DNA of 64,000 bases from Rhizophlyctis rosea. Its lineage: Eukaryota; Chytridiomycota; Chytridiomycetes; Rhizophlyctidales; Rhizophlyctidaceae. The DNA lies in NCBI GenBank assembly GCA_027596075.1, contig JADGJC010000006.1, positions 1-64,000 on the forward strand, given 5' to 3'. A program made the translations under genes and the position numbers. The notes beneath the pieces were generated by a model. The model searched no databases, was not told where the DNA came from, and saw only the letters and a program-made list of their open reading frames with translations. This document shows positions 22,101 to 33,995 of this stretch, piece after piece. Position 1 is the first letter of the stretch, and each line of letters begins with the position of its first letter.

Positions 22101-24793
22101 AGAAACGATTGAGCGTCAAAGAAAGGAGATAGAGTATTTGAATGTATCACTAGCGCGGTACCAAGATGAAGGTCCCCCGCTTCCACCTCGTGTCGATTCT
22201 GCACCACCATTACCCGCACGAGACCAAAGTGTTGGGAGGACTGGCGGAGCACAACCAAGCGGTGGGACTAAGAATCTGTGGAACGAGATACGCCGTTTGG
22301 AAGAAATGGTGTCAGATTTGAGGCAGAATAATCGGACGGGCAACACGGCGTCTGCGCGGGTTAGCGAGGATGAGTTGGTGAGGGTTGAGAAGGCGTTGGC
22401 GGAGTTGAGGTCTCCGGCTCCGGAGAAGGTGAAGCCGGTTGGGGTGCCTCCACCTCCTCCACCGGCGGCGGGGCCGGAGGTATCGGTTGGCGGTGGAGGG
22501 CCGCCACCGCCGCCGCCTTTGGGAGGGTTGTTGGGGATTGGTGGGCCGCCGCCGCCGCCGGGTCAGGTTGTCGGAAGGAATTTGAAGATTTTGAAGACGA
22601 ATAGGCCTATGAAGGTGGGGATGCAAGTTGTGCGTTTTTGGTTGCACTAGACGAGAGACGGGACCTGACTGCTTTATGTCCGTGTTTTTTAGCCGCTACC
22701 ATGGGTAAAAATCCCTGGCCATGCCGCAGGGTCCACGATATGGGCGGGTGTCGCGGAGGAAGCTTATGGCGAGGAGACGCCTAAAGCTGTCCTGGATGAG
22801 CGGGAGCTTGCGGATCTTTTTGCGAAAGAAGGTATGTGTGGACCCACATAGAATTGCGCAATCAATTGAATGTGCCGTTTTGTTGACTTTGATATATGGG
22901 TAGATGCAGCGCCTGCGACTGCGTCTCCTGAACAGGCGAAGGCGGAGAAGAAGATCATATCGTTGATCGACAGGAAGAGGGCGCAGAATATGGGTATGGC
23001 TTCTGTGAATGCGCATTACTTTGTCGCCATTTGTGTGGACTTATGGTCCATGAATCTATGCAGGCATCATGCTGGGTGGCCTCCGTCTGTCCTATCCCAC
23101 GATCCGCGTCGCAATAGTAAACCTCGACGACCGCCTCCTCTCGGTCGAACGCCTCCAACGTCTCCGCCAATGGGCCCCAACCGAAGAAGAATGCGACATT
23201 GTACGCTCCTGGGAAGGCAATATCGACGACCTCGGCAGTGCCGAGCGCTACATCCGCGAAGTGATGAACATCCCGCGCCTCCCACAACGTCTTGACTGCA
23301 TGGTGTTCTGGAAAACCTTTGAAGAAGAGATGGAGGAAGTCGTACCGGATCTGGACACGCTTTTGAGCGCGACGGAGCAGGTGAAGAGTTCGAAGCGGTT
23401 GAGGACTGTGTTGAGGGAGGTGTTGCTTTTGGGGAATTATTTGAACGGGACGAGTTTCAGAGGGGATGCGGTTGGGTTTAGGGTTGATGCTCTTTTGACC
23501 TTGAAGGATACACGGGCGGCGGCGGGGAACAAGTATATGGTTCCGACGCTTTTGCATTATTTGGCGAAAAAGATTCATGATACGGAGCCGGAATGTTTGC
23601 GGTTTATGTCCGAGTTGCCTACGGTGGAGTTGGCGGCGCGGGTTTGTATACCGGCGCTGTTCCAGTCCATTCGGCAGCTTCGATCGGGTGTCGAGGCGGT
23701 TCGAGCTGAGCTTAATGAACTGGCCCGACAAAGGTTGCCGAAGGATTCGAGGGACAAGTTTGTGGAAGTTATGAATGGGTTCATGGTTGCGGCGGATATA
23801 CGGCTGAAGGATGCGGAGGAGAAGAGCGCGGGGGCGGAGAGAAGTTTGTATGAGATGATGCGATTCTTTGGGGAGGATCCTGCGGATCGGGGAAATGCAC
23901 CTGAGGAGTTCTTTGGTATTTTTGTATCGTTTGATAAGGGGTTGCAGAAAGCGCGGAAGGATAATGAGGCTAGTGAGAGGAAGTTGAAGCAGCAGGCTGA
24001 GGAGGAGGCGAAGAAGGCTGCGCAGGGGTTGACGGATTTGAGGGCGAATCTGTTGGCTTCGATTGGTGATGCAAGTGGTGGGTCTGTGGGTGTTGTGGAA
24101 GATGGAGAGCAGCTTATGCCGAAGTTTTTGGCGGGGGGGAAGGCGAGATTGAAGCCTGTTGCTGGGGCGTTGCCCTTTTCGAAGCGGTTGACGATTCGGG
24201 GGGCTATTCCGCGGAAGAGGTTTGAGGAGATTGAGGGGGTTGAGGCGGGGAGGAGGAGGGTGGAGAGTTTGTTGAGGGTGCAGGTTGAGGAGGTTGATTT
24301 GGATGCTGTTGAGGAGGGTGAGGAGGGGAGGGGTGGTGGGGGTGGGAGTGGTGGTGGGGGGAGTCATGGTCAGGCGGGAGGGCAGAATAGATTGGGAGTT
24401 GGTGGGTCGGGTGGGTTGGATGCGACGGCGAAATTGATAAAGCAGGGGGATATGTTGAAGGCACGAGCTACGGTGAGGAAGGCGCGGAAGAGTGTTATGG
24501 TCGGACAGGAGGGTGGGGAGGCGTATGTTGGTGCGGCGGCGGCGAGTGTTGTTGCTGAGGCGGTTGCGGCTGATGAGGTTGCTGCTGCTGTTGCGGCGGG
24601 GAGAAGGATACATGTTGGTGGGGACGGGGATGGTGATGGTGGAGCGAGGGGTGTAGGGGCGATAGGGGTCGATAGAATGGGAAGGTTTAGGGATGATGCG
24701 AGGCGGTGGAGTTCGGCGGATTGGAGTCCGGGATTGGGCCGGAGTGCGAGTTTGAGTCCGCCTGTTGTGAGGATCGAGGATGCGGATGCATAG
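19161..24793 (+). CDS. Diaphanous-type formin with three N-terminal repeats
   Basis: Actin nucleator and elongator, probably controlled by a Rho GTPase. Nine exons join in frame: 19161-19934, 19999-20300, 20362-20922, 21011-21445, 21523-22000, 22087-22614, 22693-22831, 22904-22993 and 23064-24793, giving 1678 aa. The first in-frame ATG is 19161. The N-terminus has three related ~38-residue segments at about residues 63-100, 169-206 and 248-285 (pattern E/K-L-D/E-R-x-F, x-x-x-L, then I-x-G-x-A-R-x-x-M), resembling the start of the GTPase-binding/FH3 region. Helical FH3-like sequence follows, then an FH1 with poly-proline runs near 22450-22560. The FH2 runs from about LPWVKIPG (22693) through LLLGNYLNGTSFRGDA. 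A basic Gly/Ala-rich tail follows; I see no clear DAD motif. Several exons switch from C-rich to G-rich. Confidence 0.92.
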
Positions 24794-25243
24794 GTGATGG
24801 GCATGTTTGTCTGTCCAGCCAATAGGTAGTTTGGGTAGTCAGTAGATTAGCGGCGAAACAGCCTCTCTTTCGTTTAGTCTTTGGTGCCAGAATAGAAAGT
24901 TTTGTATGTATGTAGGTCATCTCTTTTTCTTTCCCCATTTTTACCCCCTGCAGAAGGCATGTTCTGCACGTAGGTTTCGTGTCAGTGGGCAATTTTGCTC
25001 CACTTGGATACACAAAATTTGTATGTATGTGATTACTTTGTTTTGTATAGATGTGCAGTTGTTTACTGCTTCTTTGTCTCTGTTTCATCTATTTGGAAGA
25101 GTTAGGGGAAGAGCCTGGACGGGACGCAACTTGAGTGTTATATCAGGATCTCGCATAATGATGTATGGCCACTAGTTTTCTACTCTAATTGCATCAACAA
25201 CTGCATCCCCGAACTTGCTGTTTCTAACATCTATTTGGCACAC
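24794..25243. other. Intergenic region
   Basis: AT-rich 3' flank shared by the formin gene (+) and the small secreted protein gene (-). No further feature was recognised. Confidence 0.45.
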
Positions 25244-25513
25244 CTAACATATTGCCTGACAGCTAGCAATACATGCGGCACTCCTGCAAGCGTTCCTTGC
25301 AGCGCAAGCGTTGACGCAGGTTGGGTCCGGTTTGTGAGTTGCGGGGATGGGAACGCCGACGGTGGTGACGGGAGGGGCAGCAGTTTTGGTGGCCGGGCAG
25401 GATGCGCGGCAGTTATCTACACAGAAGGCGGCACGGCAGCCGTTGCGGACTATGCAGTCGTTGAGGTAGTCGGCGGCAACGAGGGTGAGGAGGGCTATGA
25501 AAGTGAATTTCAT
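25244..25513 (-). CDS. Small secreted cysteine-rich protein with a duplicated module
   Basis: Single-exon frame of 89 aa from the ATG at 25513. The first ~14 residues (MKFTFIALLTLVAA) form a typical short signal peptide, so the product is probably secreted. The mature part has two cysteine modules with the same spacing, C-x5-C-x4-C-x3-C-x3-C: the first covers about residues 19-38 and the second about residues 70-89. They are joined by a Pro/Thr-rich linker of about 30 residues that carries one extra Cys three residues before module 2. The pattern does not fit CFEM, hydrophobin or CHCH motifs that I know. The function is unknown; cell-wall association, signalling or host interaction are possible. 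The gene stands alone between the formin gene and a tRNA. Confidence 0.7.
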   Translation of the reverse strand: MKFTFIALLTLVAADYLNDCIVRNGCRAAFCVDNCRASCPATKTAAPPVTTVGVPIPATHKPDPTCVNACAARNACRSAACIASCQAIC

Positions 25514-26177
25514 TTTTCTGGAAGTGGGATTGAGGTTGAGGGATGGGCAATGTGCTTGATTTTGCGATTATCTTGAGGGCGTGGGTGTATTACCTTGATG
25601 ACCGTGCTTTATATGCGATCGAGCGGCGCTGCAACGAACTACAGCACAACTACACCGCGTGGGTATGGACGTCCGCCCATTCAGCAAGTTCGCGAGTCAG
25701 GACAAGAAGGCAATTCCACAACCGCATGCAGAAAAACTCGATCTACAGGCGTCCGGAGGTGGGGAATTTGGGGATGCATCGTATTGCATGGCCAAGCAAC
25801 CCTGTGGAAGTTGTGAAACCCGTGGCGGGTAAACCGGCAAGGAGGGCGGAGACCGCTTTCGCTATGCCGAGTGGTTAGATGCCTGCAGGATGAGGTTGTG
25901 GGGTATGTAGAAACCGCTGCGCATGGGTGTCTGCGCGTGGAAGGAACGCAATAAGGAACGCGCGCAATCTTTAGTATCTATTTTTCAAGTTGGCACCATA
26001 GGCATAGTTTAGTAAATTCCATCGCCAAGTACTGGACCCATGGCCTTCTTGAAAGCCCTCCCTGACTCGGAGTGGGATGCAGACATGCGCCAGTATCAAA
26101 ACCAGTGAAAAGTGTGGATACCTGAACAATATGAGAAAAACATGCAGGGAAACGATTCAAAAGCGAACAAAAATAAG
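25514..26177. other. Intergenic region upstream of the small secreted protein
   Basis: Likely contains the promoter of the cysteine-rich protein gene. Short frames on the plus strand (25543-25878) have no recognisable domain. No repeat was identified. Confidence 0.45.
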
Positions 26178-26250
26178 TGGAGGTGCGGGGTATCGATCCC
26201 CGTGCCTCTCGCATGCTAAGCGAGCGCTCTACCATCTGAGCTACACCCCC
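26178..26250 (-). tRNA. tRNA-Ala (AGC)
   Basis: The minus strand folds as a complete 73-nt cloverleaf. The acceptor GGGGGTG pairs with CACCTCC, the D stem is GCTC/GAGC, and the anticodon stem CTCGC/GCGAG closes the loop TTAGCAT (anticodon AGC). The T stem is CGGGG/CCCCG and the discriminator base is A. The acceptor contains the G3:U70 pair, the main identity element for alanyl-tRNA synthetase. There is no intron. Confidence 0.97.
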
Positions 26251-26459
26251 AATCTGTTTTATATGTAGTACTTTACATACATACATGTTTCCAAAGCTAA
26301 CAGGGTGCATTGACGCGGGGAAGAACGGAAATAGCCAATGCGATTGTGTCCGCATATACCGTGAATGTTTGATCTGATACCTCACTTTATCACTTTCCAG
26401 GTCTTGAAATATTTGAAGAGGCGTACTACGTTTATTTTCAATTCTTTCCCATTGTTATT

Positions 26460-29400
26460 TTACATGATCACACCAGCCTCTGCCGAAGTCGGCACACCCA
26501 ATCCCTCCTCCTCAACGAATGTTCCGATTGGAACTCCTCCATGCGCCATCCCACCAACGGCACCCATGCCAGCTGACTCCGCACCCATGTATGGCTTCCG
26601 AATGGGCGGTAGCTGTTTTCTGATCAACATCTCGATCTCTCTTTTCAGCGCCTCGATCTCAGCGGACTGGGCCTGCACAATGGTAATGAGTTTGTTGCGT
26701 TCCTGGATGTCCTTCTTTTGTGGACCCGAGTATTCGGCAGTCTATGTTGTGCTCAAAAGTCAGACTTCCCAGCAACATCAAAGAACGCTCTACGGAAAAT
26801 CTGATGACATACCACACTGCCCTGACTCTCATTCAAGGCATCCTCCAATCTCCCCTTCTCTTCTGTCAAGTCCACTAATCTCTCCAATCTTACAGTATTT
26901 TCCCTCGTCAACTCAGTTAGCTCCTCCTTCAGCTCATTGATCTTCTCATCCCATCCACCGAGCTCCCTCATCCTTTTGACATCCTCCTTTGCAAGCTTAT
27001 CCCGCAACTCATCTGCGATCCGGTTAACCCCCATGCGCTCAAGTTTCTCGAGATCAATGATTTGGCCGAATTTGAGCATTTGAACATCCGTGGCGCGTGA
27101 CGAGAGTTCTTGCAGCTGAGTAGTTGGCGTAGCAGAGTCAGAATGGATCTACGAAGTGAAGAATCACGTGTCGGCTTGCAGTAGCTGCATCCTTACCTTG
27201 AACTGCTTCTCTTTCCGGCTCTTGATAAGGTTGACATGCATCTTCTTCAACTCCTTATGCTGTTTCCGAATGTCCGCCTTCTCTTGTTGCAGCTCCTTGA
27301 TCCTATTCCGCAATTTCACCAACCCATCGTTGACAAACACCAAAGCAGGTGCTAAGTTTGCTGGTAGGGCGTTTCGTTCGAGATACTGGATCTGGTGTAG
27401 TCGCAAGGGAACGACGACATCCAACTCGTTCAGCTTTTGCTGCTTTTGAGTTTGGAAGTTTTGGATTTCGGATTCGGTGTTCTTGAGAGCCAGGTCGATG
27501 ATTTTCTCCTTTTTGATCAGAGCGTCGTTTTCTTTTTTGAGGGCCTGTGTGTGTTGGGAACACATATGAGATATCGTGGTCGACAGTTGCTCCCACGTTT
27601 TTCGCATGACCCTTACCTCGATGGCCTTCTGAATCTCCCCGAGGATGTCTTCCTGATCAAGCTTTTTGTCCCGCAACTCCACCACCCGATCAAATATGGC
27701 CCGATCACAATCCGGCGGACACTCATCAGGTCCCTCAGCTTCCATTTCACTCAAGTCATCCTCATCGATATCAGACATGTCATCGTCATCCTCGTCCTCA
27801 TCTTCCTCCTCCTCTTCTTCCACAATCTCTTCACCATCTTCACCTTGGCGGACGGTTCCCTCTGGTTTAGCCTTTTTCTGCAAGGGGTTTGTGAATAAAC
27901 TGCGGATGTACATCATTTTGATAGCTTTGGGATATTTACCTTGGAACGCTTGATTTTTTTCTTGAACATCTTCGTCAACATCTCTTCATATTTGTTGTTT
28001 TCGCCTAAGGCGCGGTGGAAGTCCTCTTGGATGTCCTTCTCCTTTTTGATGACTTGCTCAATCTCCGCCTTTTTGGCATTGAGCTTCTCCTGGCAATCTT
28101 TGATCTGCCAGAGCAATGAGAGGATTTGATTGATTATAAGTTTCTAAGTCCATTCTGCCAAGGTCATCGCCACAACATACCCGCACGTCAATATCATCCT
28201 TCTCATTTCGTTTATTGATGAGCTTGTCGGCAAGAGCGTTGTCATGCTTTTCAAATTCTTTCAGAAGCACCCATTCCTGGTATAGCAGCAGGAGTTTCAT
28301 ATCGGCGAACTTCAAGTCTGGCGGAATGATTAGCCACAAAATGACATAATCATACCAAACTACCGTGCCTTACCTCCTTCCAAGATGATCCGTTCCTTCT
28401 CCAGAATGTTTATACTTTCATCAAAGTCTTTGACTGCTCGATCAATGGACTGCGAAATATGTTCATTGATCATTAGATTGCTCCACCATCTAACGAATGC
28501 AAGCTGCTACTTACCGCGAGTATCATATCCCGCTGGTACACCAGTTCCGTCCTTCTGATTTCTGCCTCCGTAATTTCCAACTGCGACTTGACAACTTCCG
28601 TGCCAGGAAGATCAACGCCGGTTCCTGGTCTCGTCGTGGCTATGGAGCTCTGCCTGTCCCCATCCCCGCTCTCTCTCCGACCAGGTGCAGTACTTGTTGT
28701 CGGTCGACTTTTGCCAACCTTGATGCCCCCAGCTGTCAATCCTGGTGCCGTCTCCTTTGGTGCAGAAGCCACTCCAACCCCAAAACCCATGTCATCTTGT
28801 CCACCACCACTACGCTGGGTTGCGGCTGCGGCCTCGGTCTGTTGGAGATTGGCGAGATCCGCTTCCGAAACTTTGTTCCGGTTTTCTGGGAAAGCAGACG
28901 CCTAGAGGTACAAATCATGGAACTGTTACTCCTGAATCAGGATGACAGCCTGACCTGCCCAACGTACCTCCATAGTTGGAGCCCAAACAACCGGTACTGC
29001 TTCCTCGCCTAGCTGCGTGAGCTGAGCATTGATGTCAGCAATTGTGGCGTTTTGAAGCTGTATCTGCTCCGTGAGCGTCTTTTTACGGTCCCTCATTTTA
29101 TAGACTTTGTCGTTGAACAGCTAGGAACATGTAAGTGAATGATGTCTCAACATGTACTGTTGCTGCACTCTTCACCTACCTGCTTCAACGAATAAACGCT
29201 TTCCTTCAAAAGCATGATCTGCCTCCGCTTCTTATCTGCATCCACTCGCTCACTGTCCGGGACAATGTATTTCTCCCCGGTTTTGAGCTTATAATCACCC
29301 ATATGCTGCTCGGCGTATCTGATAGCCGCTACATCCCGTGGGTCTTCGTAGCTGTCATCCGGCTTTTCGTCCATGAGCTCCTTCCAGAGGTCTTGCCTGG

Positions 29401-32400
29401 CGGCGCGGAGTTGTTTGCGAGCCTCAAGTTTGGATTTGGAGTCGGCGGGCTGGAATGATTTGATGTTAGATATGTGGAAAGATGTGGAACGAGATTTCCA
29501 ACCCAAATGAAAGAACCTTCCCCACATTTACCTTCGCTTGTTTACGAGTGGGACTCGGTGAATTTGCCTCCGATGCTGTGTCGTGAGTGTCTGGTCTCTC
29601 CACTCTTGTGTCAGAAGAATCGCGACCCTATGGAATTTGGTCAAAATGTAAGCAATTAATGTGGCCTATCCTTCATCTCTTGACACAAACCGAAACAGTC
29701 GATTTTGAAGCAATCTTCCCCGCGGCTGCCAAAGGCTGCATGGAAGCCTCCAAGTTTTGCTCCAATTTCGGAGTACGGAACGTTTCGACAGAATGGTTGC
29801 TCTAGAAGTTTCATCATCAGTTCACAGCTTTGCAATATATGTTCAAACCCCAAATTTCGTTGCTTCCATATTCGTACCAAGAATGCTTTCAATTCCAACC
29901 TCTCAGTTTCCACGCTAGCCAAGAACTTCTTACGCAACTTGTTCGGCCCAATGGACTCTTTTTCTGAGATCCACTCCAACTCTCGACGCACGTTGTAAAT
30001 CTTTTCTTGCGTCTCATTTTCTGTGGGGACTGATGATTCATATGCCCTTTCTCAATCCAGCAAAGCCTCTCCGAATCATACCGATGTCTGTCCGCAGATC
30101 TGGATCCACGTTGAGCTCATCGCGTGCAATCTGACGTCGACCAAGGGCTTTCTCATTCTCGGCCAAAAGCTTCAAGAATTCGTTTCGGAGTTCTTGGATA
30201 TAGTCTCGGGTGACCTGGATCAGAGTTCTTCAACATTACACGGAACGATACGCAGGCCAGTACCGTCGGTAAACACACCTGCTTTTTGATTTCAGCGTCT
30301 TCAATCTCTTTGTCTTTCTCCGCTTTGATCTTCTCCTCCTGCAAGCTATACGCCGTCGACTCGGTAATGTCTGGGACTTCCACAACATTTTCTGATTCTT
30401 GCTCAAGATAGTCCGCATCCTCAAATGCTGGCGCAATGGAACATCAGTAATCTCATTAGCCTCGTCCATGAGTCTGGTACCAACCTTCACTTTTCTTGAT
30501 GTCCTCTATCAGAACCCTCCAAATGAACAGACCACCGTCCTCCCCGGCCGTCGCATAAAAGGCATCGTCAAAAGTTGTTTGTGTACTTGTAACTTTCCCA
30601 TGTCTGGAGTCATGTGCGTGCCCAAACCAATACTGTCCCGGTACGTTCATACTATCCGAAACATCCTCGTCACTGTCTTCCATGGCTCGTCGTTGCGCTT
30701 TGGATCTTTCAACGGCTGCATTCGCTTCTTCTTGCTCAAACGTTTGAGAGTATTGTTCAAAATTCTCGTGGCCCCCTTTCCACTTATATAGCAGAATATC
30801 ATCCAGCCGGAACTTTCTGAGACATGTGAGTCCATCTGCAGAACCCACGAGCAAGAATTTGCCGGATGTTGATAGGCGAAGATAGGTGAATGCTGACTTG
30901 TACACCAGCAATAGCCTGTCGTTCAGAGTATGTGAGGATCAATGCAACTGACGTCATTCGCAAAATGAACTTTACCTGCTCATTTTTGGATTCCCAAATT
31001 TGCAAGCACGGATTTCCGCCTCTCCATCTTTATTCAAAAGCGCCACCAGGAAGTATCCTCCTTCCAAATACAACGCTCGAGTAATGGGAGATCCGCTCTC
31101 AATGACCAATCCCCGAGCTTTCCTTGCGGCAGATGTGCCTCGCTGTTCTACCTTTGGAGTTTGCTCGGCAGGTGGCTCCGGTGATGTTTCTGATGCAGGC
31201 GCACCAGCTCCTCCTTCACCTTCCGCAGCGCCACTAGCAGGTGCTGGGGCCGGTGCGGTTGGCTTTGGTTCAGGAACGTCCAGCGTCCATCTGGTCGCCT
31301 TCACGGATCCTTCCGGAAGCTCAAATGACAGTGTGTTATCCACCTGTTCCGCCGATGGAATGATCATCGCCATCAGCCGCCCGTCCTTGAGGGTTACAAA
31401 TGCTCTCTTGCCGTCTCCAATGTCCTCCTCCACTTGTTCTTCATCCTTTCCCTTCTCTTCCTCGTCATCTCCAGCAGGTTCAATTTCATCAATGTTCAAA
31501 TGATTGTCTGGCGAGAACGATATGCTTTCTACCGGAGAATCCATGGTCACAAATCCGATGGGGATAATTTGTACGTTTGTTCGGTTGAATATCATTGGCG
31601 GCTGCTGTTCGCCCATGGCTGCCGGTAAGGTGGCGTTGATTTTGAAAAAGAACATGGTGCGATCTTCCGAGGCGGTTGCGAGGTATGTTGCATCTGAGGA
31701 GACGGCGATAGCCGTTATTCGGGCTTTATGGGGTTTCAGGACATAGTGCAGGTGGAAGCTGCATGTACCACCACCCAGGGCGATTGGAGTATGGGATACG
31801 ACTCGCAACACTCCATCACTAAACCCCGCAAAAATGGTACTTCCTGTAGCATCCAGCGACTTTGTTGTGATTTTAGCAGATAGCCTCCATGAAGTGGCTT
31901 TCATAAATACATACTCACCTCCGGGGCATATGTCATTGCAGATCCACCATCGGCATATTTGACCTGTCCAACAACAGTCTTTGTGATATAATCGTACACG
32001 CGCAAGGATCCATCCGCACCCAGACTAGCCATTGAATGTGCCAATGGGCTTGTATCCACGCTGACTACCGCTCCGGAATGGAAGGAGAGAATCTTATCGG
32101 CCGTGCGCTTCTTTGTGTCCAGTCTAAACAGATGACCATTCTCGTCCACAAGGAGGTACTCGTTCGCGCTTCCTTGCGATTTCACCATGGATTTGATCTA
32201 ATAACGAGCAGAAATTCAATGATTGCAGGAAGTGAAAACGATCCTTGACGCCTCGGCTTACCTTGACATCTTTTCCCACTATGATCTCATCAATGGGCTC
32301 AATCTCAAACACTCTCGGCTGTGTTGCTCCGGCATTCTGTCCGCCTCCTCCTGACTCAGACCCTCCAGCTCCTGTGCTTGTGACGTCCGCATTGTCAATC

Positions 32401-33664
32401 GACTCGAAATCCCAAACCCGGACGAACCCGTCTTCTCCAGCGGTGAAAACCTCCCCTTCCACCAGCAGGACCACTTCGATTCGTCCCTGATGGCAGAGAC
32501 GTTTTCCTTTGCTTGCTATCTCACACTTGATCATTCCTCCATCCCAGAGCAGCATGTTTCCCGTCTCCGTGCTGGATAAAACCTTCCCGTCCGGCAGTTG
32601 GATGAACGCAGCGATGTCAGTCAGCTCACTCCCTCCAAACTTCCCCAAATACCCTTGGAGCTTCAAGCCCGTGAAGGTGGACGACATGCTCCAGAACTTG
32701 ATGTGCCCCATTCCCGAAGTTGTGAGATTTCCATCACTTTCCGGCGAAAACGCTACCCTGTACACATCCTGAAATTACGTGCGTCAATGAAACCATCTCA
32801 GAATGACTACAAACTTCTGACGAAATACATACGCACTTGTGAAAAGGCTTTACTGCGAAGTATCACTCTCTCCTGCTTCCAATTCCAAAGAGTCAACATA
32901 TAGTCCGGATCCATCCCTACACTTGCCAATTTGTCCCCAGCGTTGTTGAAACAAAGGTTGGCATATCCATGAACAGCGCCTTCCATCAAAACTCTGTACA
33001 GTTTGAGTGATGGAAACTCATACACATAGATGTTCGGCCCTTCGTCGTGTATTTCTCCAACAGCGATATATTTGCGCGAAGGGTCAACCTTGGAAAGTTC
33101 GGCCTTCAGCACATTGTCTAGGAACAGAAGGATGTCAACATGCCCACATACCGCAATTGAACCAATACCCCCTCCTCTTAGTCCAATCACATATTGCTGA
33201 TCCATTGTGCGTAAATTCACAATCGTCAACACGTTGCCGACAGCAGTGACAATCGTTGTGTCATTGAGGTAATATATGTTTGACCGCTTTGTTGCGTCAA
33301 AGCCAAAGGAGTAAAATAATGATAGATTGTTCGGATCCATCTGCTTAGCCGAAACTTGTGCACTCATGTAATCCTCTGGATTCCTATAGAGGTCGTCTGG
33401 TAATTCTTGAAACTCGTTGCCGCTTTTTTGGCGGGCAAGATTCTGGCGGGATGCCGAGACTGCTTGACCCACTGCATCCGGATGTGCAGCTGCTGACCGA
33501 TCACCGTCGGTAAGGTTTGGAATTTGCCCAGGAACTGGATCACCGACCGCTACTGCGCGGCCGGCGTTTGGTGTAGCCATCGCGCTCGGTCGTCGTCGTG
33601 GAGCAGGGGGTGCCTCCCCGAGCATTGACGACTGCCGGCGTACTGGAGGAGGCCGCCCAGCCAT
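26460..33664 (-). CDS. CFAP44: CFAP44 (WDR52) homologue, axonemal WD-repeat protein
   Basis: Part of the CFAP43/CFAP44 tether complex that links the inner-arm dynein f motor head to axonemal doublets, so it marks a motile flagellum. The ATG is at 33664. Early exons are 32837-33664, 32262-32768, 31919-32197 and one starting at 31859; many short exons follow to the stop at 26460. The N-terminal half carries WD40-type segments. Family-specific stretches include YVYEFPSLKLYRVL, SVGMDPDYMLTLWNWKQE, SGMGHIKFWSMSSTFTGLKLQ, LPDGKVLSSTETGNMLLW and AGEDGFVRVWDFESID. The C-terminal half (about 30900 to 26460) is charged coiled coil, as in animal CFAP44. Span and layout match the family's ~1,850 aa. Unlike most neighbours, its exons show little C/G skew. 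It starts 331 bp from the divergent CFAP20DC-like gene. Confidence 0.92.
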
Positions 33665-33995
33665 GATGTTCCATACACGCTTTTAGAGGGAAAATGTATC
33701 GGCTTCTCACAAGAAGGTCAAAGGAAGATCAATTTGAATATGGGAACTGACGGGGAAGCAATTGTGGAGGGCAAATCCAGTGAGAGTGGCTTAGGTCGCT
33801 TACCTAATGGAGACTGTGCCGACATTTGCGTGTGATAGTTGTGATGGGCGATCATCATAGACGGCTACGCTGAACCAAAAGCTTTTCACCGGAGATCTAC
33901 AAAAGTCGACACATATGAAATCCGACTAAGATGCTTTCCCGTGGATAACCATCTCTAACGGCAACGAGTCTCTTTTGCACACGTGGGATTCAGAC
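33665..33995. promoter_or_regulatory. Shared divergent promoter region of two flagellar genes
   Basis: Only 331 bp separate the CFAP44 start (33664, -) from the CFAP20DC-like start (33996, +), so the two probably share a bidirectional promoter active when flagella are built. A GGCAAC half-site at about 33960-33965 resembles one half of an RFX X-box, but no properly spaced partner is evident. Direct factor binding is unproven. Confidence 0.5.

Noticed and set aside
33950..33970. RFX X-box in the CFAP44/CFAP20DC promoter
   Set aside because: Only a GGCAAC half-site is clear; the opposite half is not at the usual 0-3 nt spacing.
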